Source: Armatimonadota bacterium (GTDB lineage Bacteria > Armatimonadota > HRBIN16). Taken from it: a DNA stretch of 64,000 nucleotides. Position 1 is the stretch's first letter. Every line of letters begins with the position of its first letter. A model generated the notes under the pieces. It did no database searches, was not told the DNA's origin, and saw only the letters and a program-made list of their open reading frames with translations. The DNA lies in contig BPGU01000002.1 of the NCBI GenBank assembly GCA_026003195.1, positions 992,001-1,056,000 of the forward strand, given 5' to 3'. This document shows, piece after piece, positions 48,884-57,381 of this stretch. A program made the translations under genes and the position numbers.

Positions 48884-50203
48884 ATGTCCAAGAGATATCA
48901 TGATGATGAGGTACAGCAGCTCGTTATCGAGTACCACCGAACAGGCAATCTGGAAATCCGCGACCGCATCGTGGAACAATTTCCTCATCTCGTGGAAAGC
49001 ATTGCCCGTCGGTTCGTCAACACGGGCGAGCCGCTGGAAGACCTGATTCAAGAAGGTTATGTTGGCTTGCTCAATGCGATTGACCTGTATAAGCCCGATA
49101 AGGGCACGAAGTTTTCCACATACGCCACTCACTTCATCATTGGGCAGATCAAGCATTATCTGCGCGACCGGGGCAAGATGATTAAGGTGCCTGCGTGGGT
49201 TCAGGAGTTGCATCAGAAACTCACGCGCGTGATGGACTCGCTATCCCAGCAGCTGGGCAGACAGCCTACCCCCGCCGAGATCGGCGCGGTGATGCATATG
49301 GATGAGAAACAGGTGGAATACCTGCTCTCCACCAGCGAGCTGTTCCGCGTGAGTTCGCTCGAAGCGGGCGAAAGCGAGGAAGACGAGCATTTTCCCGGCG
49401 CAGACCTGGAGAAGCTGGAACACCCGGACAGCGTCACCTTGCAGATTGCCACCGAGGAGCGGGTGGTGCTGGAACATGCGATGGAGCGGCTCAAAGACAT
49501 CGAACGCCAGGTGTTGTATGCTTTCTTCTACGAGGAGCTCTCACAAACGGAAATCGCCCAGCGATTGGGAATCTCCTGCAACTATGTCTCCCACATTCTG
49601 CGCAACTCCACCAAGAAACTGCGCAAGATACTGGTGACCGAGGAACTCAAAGACGCGCAGGCTCAGATGATGCGCATGCAGCAGAGGATGATGACTACCG
49701 AAGAGGAACTGCTACAACCCTCCATCGTAGACCCGATTACCACCTGTTACAACCGCCGCTACTTCGAAAGCCGTCTGGACGAAGAGATCAACCGCGCCAG
49801 CCGATATGGCTACACGGTGGGACTGGTGATTATCCGAGTCGGTGGCTCGCAGCTGTTCATTCGGCAGTACGGTTTGAACCTGTTTGAGGGAGTGATGGCA
49901 CGGCTTGCCCCGCGCCTGCGGGCGAAAATCCGCAAGGCAGATATTCCTGCGCGTATCGACGTCTCGGATCTGGCGATTATCCTGCCCTATACGGGCGAGC
50001 AGGCGGAGGTAGTACGGCAACGGTTGAGCGACGAGGCGCTGCAGATGCTGAAGGAGGAAAACCTGCTCGACTCCGGTTTGTGGATTGAGAGTGCTTGCCA
50101 CTACACCGAGGGCTGGACGAAGATGAAAGATTTTGTGCACCAGACGCAATGCAGGCTCCGGGCGTTCTGGGGCACAGTGGATCAGAAAGACCTGGCTGCC
50201 TGA
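48884..50203 (+). CDS. Sigma-70 family factor fused to a degenerate GGDEF domain
   Basis: This 439-aa protein has an intact SigB/F/G-type sigma factor (residues 1-250): region 2 (EDLIQEGYVGLLNAIDLYKP, TKFSTYATHFIIGQIKHYLRD), region 3 (PTPAEIGAVMHMDEKQVEYL), and a region 4 helix-turn-helix (LSQTEIAQRLGISCNYVSHIL). A methionine-rich coiled coil (255-280) leads to a diguanylate-cyclase-like domain (DPITTCYNRRYFESRLDEEI, about 283-425). The GGDEF signature is replaced by DVSDL at 359-363, so it cannot make c-di-GMP by the normal route. It may bind a ligand or mediate partner contact. Confidence 0.88.
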   Translation: MSKRYHDDEVQQLVIEYHRTGNLEIRDRIVEQFPHLVESIARRFVNTGEPLEDLIQEGYVGLLNAIDLYKPDKGTKFSTYATHFIIGQIKHYLRDRGKMIKVPAWVQELHQKLTRVMDSLSQQLGRQPTPAEIGAVMHMDEKQVEYLLSTSELFRVSSLEAGESEEDEHFPGADLEKLEHPDSVTLQIATEERVVLEHAMERLKDIERQVLYAFFYEELSQTEIAQRLGISCNYVSHILRNSTKKLRKILVTEELKDAQAQMMRMQQRMMTTEEELLQPSIVDPITTCYNRRYFESRLDEEINRASRYGYTVGLVIIRVGGSQLFIRQYGLNLFEGVMARLAPRLRAKIRKADIPARIDVSDLAIILPYTGEQAEVVRQRLSDEALQMLKEENLLDSGLWIESACHYTEGWTKMKDFVHQTQCRLRAFWGTVDQKDLAA

Positions 50204-50221
50204 CCCCACCCATCCCGTCCC

Positions 50222-50260
50222 AAAGGGAGCCCGGTTGACCTCCGCCGGGTTCCCCCTTTT
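50222..50260 (+). terminator. Rho-independent terminator of the sigma factor gene
   Basis: AAAGGGAGCCCGG (50222-50234) and CCGGGTTCCCCCTTTT (50245-50260) form a GC-rich stem ending in a T tract. The remaining bases to 50389 hold no gene. Confidence 0.75.
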
Positions 50261-50389
50261 GGCTTCCTTACCTGTACTTTCTACCGTTTTTTCGGTGAAA
50301 CCGGTAACCATACGGACGCTGGACTCCCCCTTCTGGCTCAGAGCTTGCTGTCTAATAGAGTGAAAGCCTGAGCGAAGGAGTGAGTGTGT

Positions 50390-51235
50390 ATGACCCGACA
50401 GACCCTTTTTGCTCTGTTGGTGTGTTTATTGCTGACTATGCATTCTGCGCAGGGAGCCCGAATGCCTCGTGGGTCCTTTCTTCGACAGCCGGCACATAGT
50501 GCCGCGCAACTGGCATCTCAAATCCGACGTGACCCGGTGGTTGCAGCGCGTTATGAGAAGCACTTCGGCGTTCCTGCCACTCAGTTCGCGACCTATGCGC
50601 AGGGACAGCTGGGGCTGCGCCCACTGAAAAGCAACGGCAGCTACACGGTGTTCTTTATCCGCAAAGACGGTACGATCGGAAGCAGTGTGCGTCGCCTGCG
50701 CAAGGGCACACCGGTGTTTCTGCATCTGCGCACCCACCAACCGGTGCTGCTGGCGGAGTGCGGCAACCCCATGGGCACCAGCCTGCCCGGATACTCTGCA
50801 CCGGCAGCGCAAGATGCAGCTCCGCCTCAACCTACTCGGACCGCCGACATGCCGATAGAACAGATGCTGGAAAGCCCATTGTCGCCGCCTGTGCAGTCGC
50901 CTACACCGGAAATCCTCGATGTTCCCGAAATGGCGCAGGTGCAGTCGCTAGAGCTGCCCCTGTGGGAAGCGGATGCCGCGCTATCGGTGCCCGACCTGGT
51001 GTTCTCTCACCCTTCCGCGATGGCTTACGCGGCTCCTGCCTCGCTGGCTCCGCTATTTCTGGTGGGCGCAAGCGGTCTGATCTCGCTGGGCGGTGACCCT
51101 TCGGGACGCGGCGGCTCGCCAACTCCTCCTGCCGTGCCAGAGCCAGCCTCATTGACGCTCTGGGCGGTTGTGGGAGGAGCTGCGGCATCGGTCAGGTGGC
51201 TTCGGAACCGCAAGACAGTATCGAGCGGGAGATAG
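50390..51235 (+). CDS. PEP-CTERM secreted protein, tandem paralogue 1
   Basis: This 281-aa protein has a signal peptide (LFALLVCLLLTMHSAQG), an N-terminal domain starting RMPRGSFLRQPAHSAAQL, and a proline-rich middle. The C-terminus is VPEPASLTLWAVVGGAAASV then RWLRNRK: VPEP motif, membrane helix, basic end. That is the PEP-CTERM signal recognised by exosortases. ATG 50390 is preferred (GAAGGAG at 9 bases). The next gene is a paralogue (51311). The domain is unknown. Confidence 0.86.
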   Translation: MTRQTLFALLVCLLLTMHSAQGARMPRGSFLRQPAHSAAQLASQIRRDPVVAARYEKHFGVPATQFATYAQGQLGLRPLKSNGSYTVFFIRKDGTIGSSVRRLRKGTPVFLHLRTHQPVLLAECGNPMGTSLPGYSAPAAQDAAPPQPTRTADMPIEQMLESPLSPPVQSPTPEILDVPEMAQVQSLELPLWEADAALSVPDLVFSHPSAMAYAAPASLAPLFLVGASGLISLGGDPSGRGGSPTPPAVPEPASLTLWAVVGGAAASVRWLRNRKTVSSGR

Positions 51236-51310
51236 CCATGCCTTCGCTGTGCCTTGAACCTGCGTGGGCGCTATGTTAGACTCTGGAGTGTACAAGGAGA
51301 GGCATGGGGC

Positions 51311-52117
51311 ATGACAAAGGGGCACATCGCTCTCGGAGCTTTTATCCTGGCGCTACTGCTTTGCACGGAGGCGGCGTGGAGCAGGCGAATGCCGCGCGGT
51401 TCCTTCCTGACACAGCCTGCCTACAGCGCGGCGCAGCTGGCCACTCAGGTGCGGACGAATCCGACGGTTGCCGCTCGTTACAGCAGGCATTTCGGAATAT
51501 CTGCTTCAGAGTTTGCGCAGTACGCACAGTCTCAGCTGGGAATGCGCCCACTGCCTCGCGGTGGCAGATTCCGTGTTTTCTTCATCCTGCCCGGTGGCGA
51601 TATCGAAAGCCGGGTGCGCTATCTGCGCCAGGGCACACCGGTGTTTCTGCATCTGCGCTCCGGACAACCGGTCTTGCTGGGCACGTGCGGGAATCCCTTG
51701 ACCGAGGCAATCCCCGGCTACACTCCGCCGCGTCAGGTGACTGTCGCACCGCCGCGAGTGCCTCAGCCTCCTGTGACACCACCACAGGAGCCGCCATTGC
51801 TGGAGCCTCCTGTATCCACTGCAGCGCACGAGATACCGGAGGCACCTGTGTTCCCACCGACCGAAGAGGTGATGCTCTCGCACTGGCAGGCGGACCCTAT
51901 CACAACGCCCCTCGAGCCGACATCACCCGCCGTTTCAGCCAGGCGTCCCAACTGGATACCCCTCTTGCTGCTCGCGTTGCCGGGGATCATGGAGAGTGAG
52001 GGCAAGCCGGCAAAACCCCCAGCCGTTATCCCCGAACCCGCTTCGGTCGCTTCGCTGGCAACTGCGGTGGCATTGCTGATTACCTGGGAAAGACGGCGCA
52101 GGGTTTGGCGACGGTGA
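51311..52117 (+). CDS. PEP-CTERM secreted protein, tandem paralogue 2
   Basis: This 268-aa protein parallels its neighbour: signal peptide (LGAFILALLLCTEAAWS), RMPRGSFLTQPAYSAAQLAT, VRYLRQGTPVFLHLRSGQPV, a proline-rich middle, and a C-terminal VIPEPASVASLATAVALLIT followed by WERRRRVWRR. GGAGAGG precedes the ATG. It arose by duplication; the N-terminal domains of both align along their full 110 residues. Confidence 0.86.
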   Translation: MTKGHIALGAFILALLLCTEAAWSRRMPRGSFLTQPAYSAAQLATQVRTNPTVAARYSRHFGISASEFAQYAQSQLGMRPLPRGGRFRVFFILPGGDIESRVRYLRQGTPVFLHLRSGQPVLLGTCGNPLTEAIPGYTPPRQVTVAPPRVPQPPVTPPQEPPLLEPPVSTAAHEIPEAPVFPPTEEVMLSHWQADPITTPLEPTSPAVSARRPNWIPLLLLALPGIMESEGKPAKPPAVIPEPASVASLATAVALLITWERRRRVWRR

Positions 52118-52237
52118 TCGCCTTCCTCCGCTGTTCAAATGTTCGTCTCTTCAGGGAAGCCTCAAAAGCTGACAGGCAGGACTCCTTCTCCGTCACCGCG
52201 AATGTGGTTGCACAGTTTGTCTTCCGGTGGTGTGGCG

Positions 52238-53782
52238 ATGACCCGTGTGACCGTGTGGGATGGTGCCGGATGTGTCGGCGGCAACAAAATCCTGCTGCAG
52301 GACGATGGGCTGAACCTGTGGCTGGACTTCGGGCAGAACCTGAGCCGGCTGATGGACTACTATGAGGAGTACCTGAAACCCCAGAAGGGGCGGGGGCTGT
52401 ACGAGCTGTTCGTGATGGGCTTGCTGCCTCCGGTGGGTGGTATCTACCACGACCGCTTTTTAGAGGATTACCCCTTTAGCGAATGGCGCACCCGGCTGGA
52501 TGGGGTGGACGGGGTGTTGCTCTCCCATGCGCATTCCGACCATGCAGGCGACCTGCAGTACCTCCTGCCCGACATCCCGCTGATATGCTCCGCGGAGAGC
52601 GCACTGTTGCTGCGTGCTTTGCAGGACTGTAACAGTCTGGACGACGGCACCATCTACGTGCGCCGATTTGAGCTGAAAGATGGGGAGTTCAAAAAGCTGG
52701 CATGGAACCGCAAAGACACCCCGCTGGCCACCTTTCGCCCCGTGCTGACCGCCGACGGCAACACCGAGCACATGCAGTCCTTCTGGTGCGAACTGCCTGG
52801 TGGGCACCACGAGAAGTGCGAGGTGCAACCGCTGCAGACCTTTAGCGGACAAATCAACGGCTATCGGGTGCGCTTCTTCCCGTTAGACCACTCCATCCCC
52901 GGTGCGGGCGCGTGGGCGGTGGAGAGCAGTGCGGGCTGGGTGGTGTATACGGGCGACCTGCGCTTCCGCGGCGAGCGGCGCCATCTCACCGAGCGGTTTG
53001 CAGAGGAAGCCGCGCAGCTCCAACCTGTTGCGCTGATTATCGAGGGCACACGCATCTCGCGCACGGGGTCGGGCTACACCGAAGACGACGTGCAGCAACG
53101 CTTTGTGCAACTGCTCCAGCAACACCGCGGCAGGCTGGTGAGTGCGAACTTCTCCATGACCCACCTGGAGCGCATGAAGCGTTTCTGGCAGGCGGCGTGC
53201 GAATGCGGCAGGCAGGTGGTGGTGAACCCGAAAGACCTGTACCTGCTCCATGCGTGGCGGGAGAGCGGTCACAACCTGCCCCTGGACGACGGCTCCCTGC
53301 TTTGGTATCAGGGGGTGGGCAAATCGCCCTCCGAATCGTGGGAGAAAGCCCTGCACGAACGCTATAGCGACCTCTGCATCACGGCACAACAGATTGCCCG
53401 CCATCCCGAACAGTACCTGCTCTGCTTCGGCTACTTCGACCTCAACGAGCTGCCGTACCTGAAGGTGAAAGACGGTCTGTGGATACAGTCCTTCAGCGAA
53501 CCGATGACGGAAGAGCAGCGCATCGACGACCAGCGCCTCAACCGCTGGCTACAGCGCTTTGGCTTCACGCGCTACCCACCGCAGGACGATGCCGACGATG
53601 AGAGCGTTCCCCTGCACGTTTCGGGACACGCCTCCGGCGAGGAACTGAGCCGGGTGATCGAAACGGTGCGCCCACGCACACTCATTCCCGTACACACCAC
53701 CGAACCCGCTACCTTTATCGAGCGGTTTTCGGGTATATGTAAAGTGGTCATTCCCGAAGTCGGAAAGGAGATACCCCTGTGA
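52238..53782 (+). CDS. Metallo-beta-lactamase fold hydrolase (RNase J-like)
   Basis: This 514-aa protein has the MBL zinc motif LLSHAHSDHAGDL, an N-terminal DFGQNLS strand, and later PLDHSIPGAGAWAV, VVYTGDLRFRGERR and the C-terminal VSGHASGEELSRVIE and PVHTTEPATF. These match beta-CASP/RNase J-like nucleases or metal-dependent hydrolases, with insertions (residues 30-70) of unknown role. I start at ATG 52238; its stop overlaps the phosphodiesterase GTG. Confidence 0.85.
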   Translation: MTRVTVWDGAGCVGGNKILLQDDGLNLWLDFGQNLSRLMDYYEEYLKPQKGRGLYELFVMGLLPPVGGIYHDRFLEDYPFSEWRTRLDGVDGVLLSHAHSDHAGDLQYLLPDIPLICSAESALLLRALQDCNSLDDGTIYVRRFELKDGEFKKLAWNRKDTPLATFRPVLTADGNTEHMQSFWCELPGGHHEKCEVQPLQTFSGQINGYRVRFFPLDHSIPGAGAWAVESSAGWVVYTGDLRFRGERRHLTERFAEEAAQLQPVALIIEGTRISRTGSGYTEDDVQQRFVQLLQQHRGRLVSANFSMTHLERMKRFWQAACECGRQVVVNPKDLYLLHAWRESGHNLPLDDGSLLWYQGVGKSPSESWEKALHERYSDLCITAQQIARHPEQYLLCFGYFDLNELPYLKVKDGLWIQSFSEPMTEEQRIDDQRLNRWLQRFGFTRYPPQDDADDESVPLHVSGHASGEELSRVIETVRPRTLIPVHTTEPATFIERFSGICKVVIPEVGKEIPL

Positions 53783-54264
53783 AGATAGGCATTCTGGCGG
53801 ATAGCCACGACAACTTGCCCAAAATCCGCGCGGCGATGGAGTTGTTCGCGCGGGAAGGCGTAGGGCTGATTATCCACGCGGGCGATTTCGTCGCACCTTT
53901 TGCGGTGCGGGCGATGCACGGTGCGCCCTGCCGAGTGGTGGCGGTGTTCGGCAATAACGACGGCGAGCGCATCGGACTGGCGAAAGCGTTTGAACCCATC
54001 GGCGAGGTGCATCCGCGTATCGCCCTTTTGCAGGTGGACGGCAAGCGGGTGGGCGTGGTGCATCAGGACGAGCTGGTCGCGCCCATCGCCGCAGGCAACG
54101 CGCTGGACGTGCTGGTGTATGGTCACACCCACAGGCTAGACATCCGCCGCGAGGAGAGCGTGCTGATTATCAACCCCGGCGAGACCGGCGGCTGGCTCAC
54201 GGGCAAATGCACGGTGGTCACGCTCGATACTGAGACGCTGCAACCGAAGGTGTGGGAGCTGTGA
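53779..54264 (+). CDS. YfcE/MJ0936-type metallophosphoesterase
   Basis: This 161-aa protein has all calcineurin-like motifs: ILADSHDN, HAGDFVAP, GNNDGE, and VYGHTHRLDI, with the closing INPGETGG. Such enzymes hydrolyse phosphodiesters with two metal ions. The GTG start overlaps the previous gene (GTGA). It is coupled to the MBL hydrolase, suggesting a joint nucleic acid or nucleotide role. Confidence 0.93.
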   Translation: MKIGILADSHDNLPKIRAAMELFAREGVGLIIHAGDFVAPFAVRAMHGAPCRVVAVFGNNDGERIGLAKAFEPIGEVHPRIALLQVDGKRVGVVHQDELVAPIAAGNALDVLVYGHTHRLDIRREESVLIINPGETGGWLTGKCTVVTLDTETLQPKVWEL

Positions 54265-54272
54265 GGAAGGGA

Positions 54273-57068
54273 CTACGGATGCCCCTGTAAGGCAAGACGG
54301 CGACAGCGTGCAGCCATAGCAAACCAGCCCAACCGTTCGTAACAGCGTGCTGCGTTCGCATAATCCCCCATCTGCTTGTAACAGCGTGCTGCGTTGGTGT
54401 AATCCCCTGCTTGTTCGTAGCAACTTGCTGCTTTGGCATAATCCTCTGCTTGTTGGTAGCACCGTGCTGCTTGGGCATAATGCTTTGCTTGTTGGTAGCA
54501 CCGTGCTGCTTGGGCATAATCCCCCACCTGCTCGTAACAGCGTGCTGCGTTGGCATAATCTCCTGCCTGCTCGTAACACTGTGCTGTGGACTGTACATCC
54601 CCTAACCGCTCATAACACCGTGCTGCGTTCGTGTAGTCTTTCACCAACAGGTAACACTTGACTGCCTTGGCATAATCCCCTAACCGCTCATAACACCGTG
54701 CTGCGTTCGCGTAGTCTTTCACCAACAGGTAACACTTGACTGCCTTGACGTAATCCCCTAACTGCTCATAAAACTTTACTGCGTTCGTATAATCTCCCAA
54801 CTGCTCGTAACAGCGTGCCGCTTTCGCATAATTCTTTGCCTGCTCGTAACACCTTGCCGCGTTCGCATAATCTCCCGCTTGTTCGTAACAGCGTGCTGCA
54901 TTCGCATCATCCTGCGCAAGATCGTAACACCGTGCAGCATGGGCGTAATCGCCCCTCTTCTCGTACAAAACCGCTGCTTCGGGGTACTTCCCCTCGTGCT
55001 CCTTGCGACGCGCCAGTAGTGCCTGTGGATCGAACACCTCCGTGCTACGCACCCTCACAGGTTGTACCGCTTCCCACGCTTCCCACCATCCGTCATCTGC
55101 CTCCGACAAACCCGGTGGCAAACGAGTGTTTCCGGTTTCTACCACGACCATCCCCCGCCGCGCTCGCGTCAGCGCCACGTACAGCCGCGAAAAAGCCTGC
55201 TGCCGGAGCACGGTGGACCGCTTCATCTGCTCGTGCAGCCGACCGTAAATGTGGTACAGAGCCACGCGGTCAAACTCCAGACCTTTTGCCTCTTCGACCG
55301 TGCACACCAGCGCGCCGTGCTGGGTGAGCTGCTGCACGTGGAGCTGACTCTTCTCGCCTTCCTCCCACACCAGCACGACCCCCTGATCCCCCAGCCAGCT
55401 CGCTATCCTCTGCAGGCAGGCTTGCGAATATTCGGGTAGCAACAGGCGGGCTGGGGGCAGACCCTCCAGCAGCGCGGTGACATGGTAATCGGGCATTTCC
55501 TTCAGTCCATACTTGTCCCCGACCCGCTGCATCTCCTGTTGCACAAACTGGGCAATCTGTCGGCTGTTGCGCAGGTTCAGCTCCAACGAGCCTTGCTGAA
55601 CGATCACCGCTTGGGACAGGCGAGCCACCAGCCGCTTCCAGTGGAAGCCGGAGGGACGCAAAGCCTGGAACGGGTCGCCGGTGAGGAAGAGCCCGGCGTG
55701 GTGTTGGACCAGCCGGATGAGCAGCATCCACTGCACTTCGCACAGGTCCTGAATCTCGTCGATGTAGATGCCGTCGTACTGAGGCTTCAGGCTGTCGACG
55801 TTTTCCCACAACTGGCGTGAAAGGTCTAACTCATCCTCTCCTTCCAGACGGAACCAGGTCTGCAGGGCGTCGTAGATGGCGGCTCGCTCCTCTTGCTGTT
55901 CTTTGTGCTCCACGCCCTGCACGTATGCCTCTCTATCCACAGGCTTCTCAGTATGCCAGTTGAGCTGACCCTTGACGGCGTCCCAATACTCTGCCCACAG
56001 ATCCTCCTCGCCCCAGAACTCCTTATGTACTTTGCGCCACGGACGGAGTGCCTTGGGTACCACATCTTTTTTCCACAGTTCAACGGCTTTGAGGTATGCC
56101 TCATGAAACTGCCTGCGCCTTTCGTCGTAGCTCACTATCTGTTTCTGGGGGAAGAAGCGACGCAACAGGTCTTCATAGCTCAGAATATCCACCCGCTGCA
56201 GCAGTTCCTTTCCACCGGGCAGGTGCTCGAAAAGCAGCCAGCACAGGTTGGTGAGCGTCGGTGAGTAGGTCACTACCAGATACCTGCCCGCCGGGTTGGC
56301 GCGCGCCTGACGGTACAGATGGTACAGCATGATGGTCGTCTTGCCGCTTCCCACCGTGCCGCTCAGCAACAGCGGACCCGTCCTGCGCACGAACTGCATC
56401 TGCTCCGGCAACAGGCGCAGCAGGAAGTCTTCATCGGTCTGGGCGATGCGCTCTATCTCCTCCTCGATGCGATCGAGGTCAATCTCCACAAACTCCTGAG
56501 CGTCGTACAGGCTTTCCTGCTCGGCGTTGATGGCTTGCTCCATCCACCACTCTTCGCCCCGATAATGGAGGCGCACATACTGGGGAAGGACGTTCTTCGC
56601 CGTCTTCACGGCGGATTGCACCACCGAGATGGGCACGGTGGGATACTCGGGCAGTCGGGTAATCTCCATCTCCTCCAGCACGCCGTCCGGGTGCAGCAGG
56701 GTTGCCAGATTGAGATGTTCCGCCTGCCGGAGCGAGTCGTACGAGAGACGTTTGGCGGCGTTCAGGGCGTCGTCATGGTGGTCTACATCCCAGACCACTA
56801 TCTGGTGGGTCAGATGGTCCTTCTCCTTCGCGCCATCCTGGGAGTAAGTGTACGCCGGTTGCTTCGTAAAGATGAGGCGCACATCGTCGTTCACACGCGC
56901 CTCGAACACGGGGAGGTCTATGCCCTTCAGGCGCTTCATGCGCAAGCCGTATCCTGCTGTCTGCCCCTCGGCAAGCAGACGCACACATTTGGCTATCTGC
57001 TCGCAGGGCAGCGATTTCTCTTTAATCTTCTTTTCCACTCTGCGATGAAGCACCACCCGGCGCAGCAT
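54273..57068 (-). CDS. RelE-like domain - superfamily 1 helicase - 13-residue repeat fusion protein
   Basis: This 931-aa protein has three parts. Residues 1-100 resemble a RelE-type toxin fold (RVEKKIKEKSL, VFEARVNDDVRLIFT, IVVWDVDHHDDAL). Residues 150-650 form an SF1 UvrD-like helicase: Walker A SGTVGSGKTTIM, Walker B YIDEIQDLCE, motif III FLTGDPFQALR, motif IV LELNLRNSRQI, motif V EEAKGLEFDRV, motif VI LYVALTRARRG. Residues 693-926 are 18 tandem 13-residue repeats, consensus GDYANAARCYEQA. I start at ATG 57068. It could be a defence or RNA-processing protein; partners are unknown. It is monocistronic. Confidence 0.86.
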   Translation of the reverse strand: MLRRVVLHRRVEKKIKEKSLPCEQIAKCVRLLAEGQTAGYGLRMKRLKGIDLPVFEARVNDDVRLIFTKQPAYTYSQDGAKEKDHLTHQIVVWDVDHHDDALNAAKRLSYDSLRQAEHLNLATLLHPDGVLEEMEITRLPEYPTVPISVVQSAVKTAKNVLPQYVRLHYRGEEWWMEQAINAEQESLYDAQEFVEIDLDRIEEEIERIAQTDEDFLLRLLPEQMQFVRRTGPLLLSGTVGSGKTTIMLYHLYRQARANPAGRYLVVTYSPTLTNLCWLLFEHLPGGKELLQRVDILSYEDLLRRFFPQKQIVSYDERRRQFHEAYLKAVELWKKDVVPKALRPWRKVHKEFWGEEDLWAEYWDAVKGQLNWHTEKPVDREAYVQGVEHKEQQEERAAIYDALQTWFRLEGEDELDLSRQLWENVDSLKPQYDGIYIDEIQDLCEVQWMLLIRLVQHHAGLFLTGDPFQALRPSGFHWKRLVARLSQAVIVQQGSLELNLRNSRQIAQFVQQEMQRVGDKYGLKEMPDYHVTALLEGLPPARLLLPEYSQACLQRIASWLGDQGVVLVWEEGEKSQLHVQQLTQHGALVCTVEEAKGLEFDRVALYHIYGRLHEQMKRSTVLRQQAFSRLYVALTRARRGMVVVETGNTRLPPGLSEADDGWWEAWEAVQPVRVRSTEVFDPQALLARRKEHEGKYPEAAVLYEKRGDYAHAARCYDLAQDDANAARCYEQAGDYANAARCYEQAKNYAKAARCYEQLGDYTNAVKFYEQLGDYVKAVKCYLLVKDYANAARCYERLGDYAKAVKCYLLVKDYTNAARCYERLGDVQSTAQCYEQAGDYANAARCYEQVGDYAQAARCYQQAKHYAQAARCYQQAEDYAKAASCYEQAGDYTNAARCYKQMGDYANAARCYERLGWFAMAARCRRLALQGHP
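54291..54992 (-). repeat. 18 tandem 39-bp repeats inside the helicase gene
   Basis: Each 39-base unit encodes 13 residues with consensus GDYxNAARCYEQA. Units 8 and 10, and 7 and 9, are near copies, showing recent duplication of 2-unit blocks. The DNA is in frame throughout. Confidence 0.9.
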
Positions 57069-57099
57069 GGCACGCCCCCTGAGGACAGATTTTTGTCGT

Positions 57100-57128
57100 A
57101 TCATAGCATATCTGTGCACAAAAAGCAA
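57100..57128 (-). promoter_or_regulatory. Promoter of the helicase gene
   Basis: On the minus strand: TTGCTT (57128-57123), 17 bases, TATGAT (57105-57100), about 32 bases before the ATG. Confidence 0.7.
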
Positions 57129-57228
57129 GCTTTTTTTGCGCTTCCCGTGTCGTTTTTTTCTGCACGACAAGCATGCCCTCAGCGGATGCTTCTACCCTCT
57201 AGAACGGTGATACGCCTTACCCCCTTCT

Positions 57229-57247
57229 CCTCTCCCACCAGGAGAGG
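57229..57247. repeat. Hairpin repeat in the helicase/membrane-protein gap
   Basis: CCTCTCC (57229-57235), 5-base loop, GGAGAGG (57241-57247), followed by a C/G-rich palindromic stretch to about 57300. The gap 57069-57381 has no gene; the only other signal is the helicase promoter. Confidence 0.45.
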
Positions 57248-57381
57248 GATGGCGGTGGTTCCCCCTTCCCGCCCGGGGGGCAGGGGGTTCGGGACAACAG
57301 GGCACCGACACCACAGAGCGACAGGAGATTCCCCCTCTCGATGGCGAAATCACGCTGGACAAACAGAGAGGCAGATGCGGC

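Noticed and set aside
54291-54992. CRISPR array
   Set aside because: The regular 39-base units have no spacers and translate in frame as part of the helicase protein.
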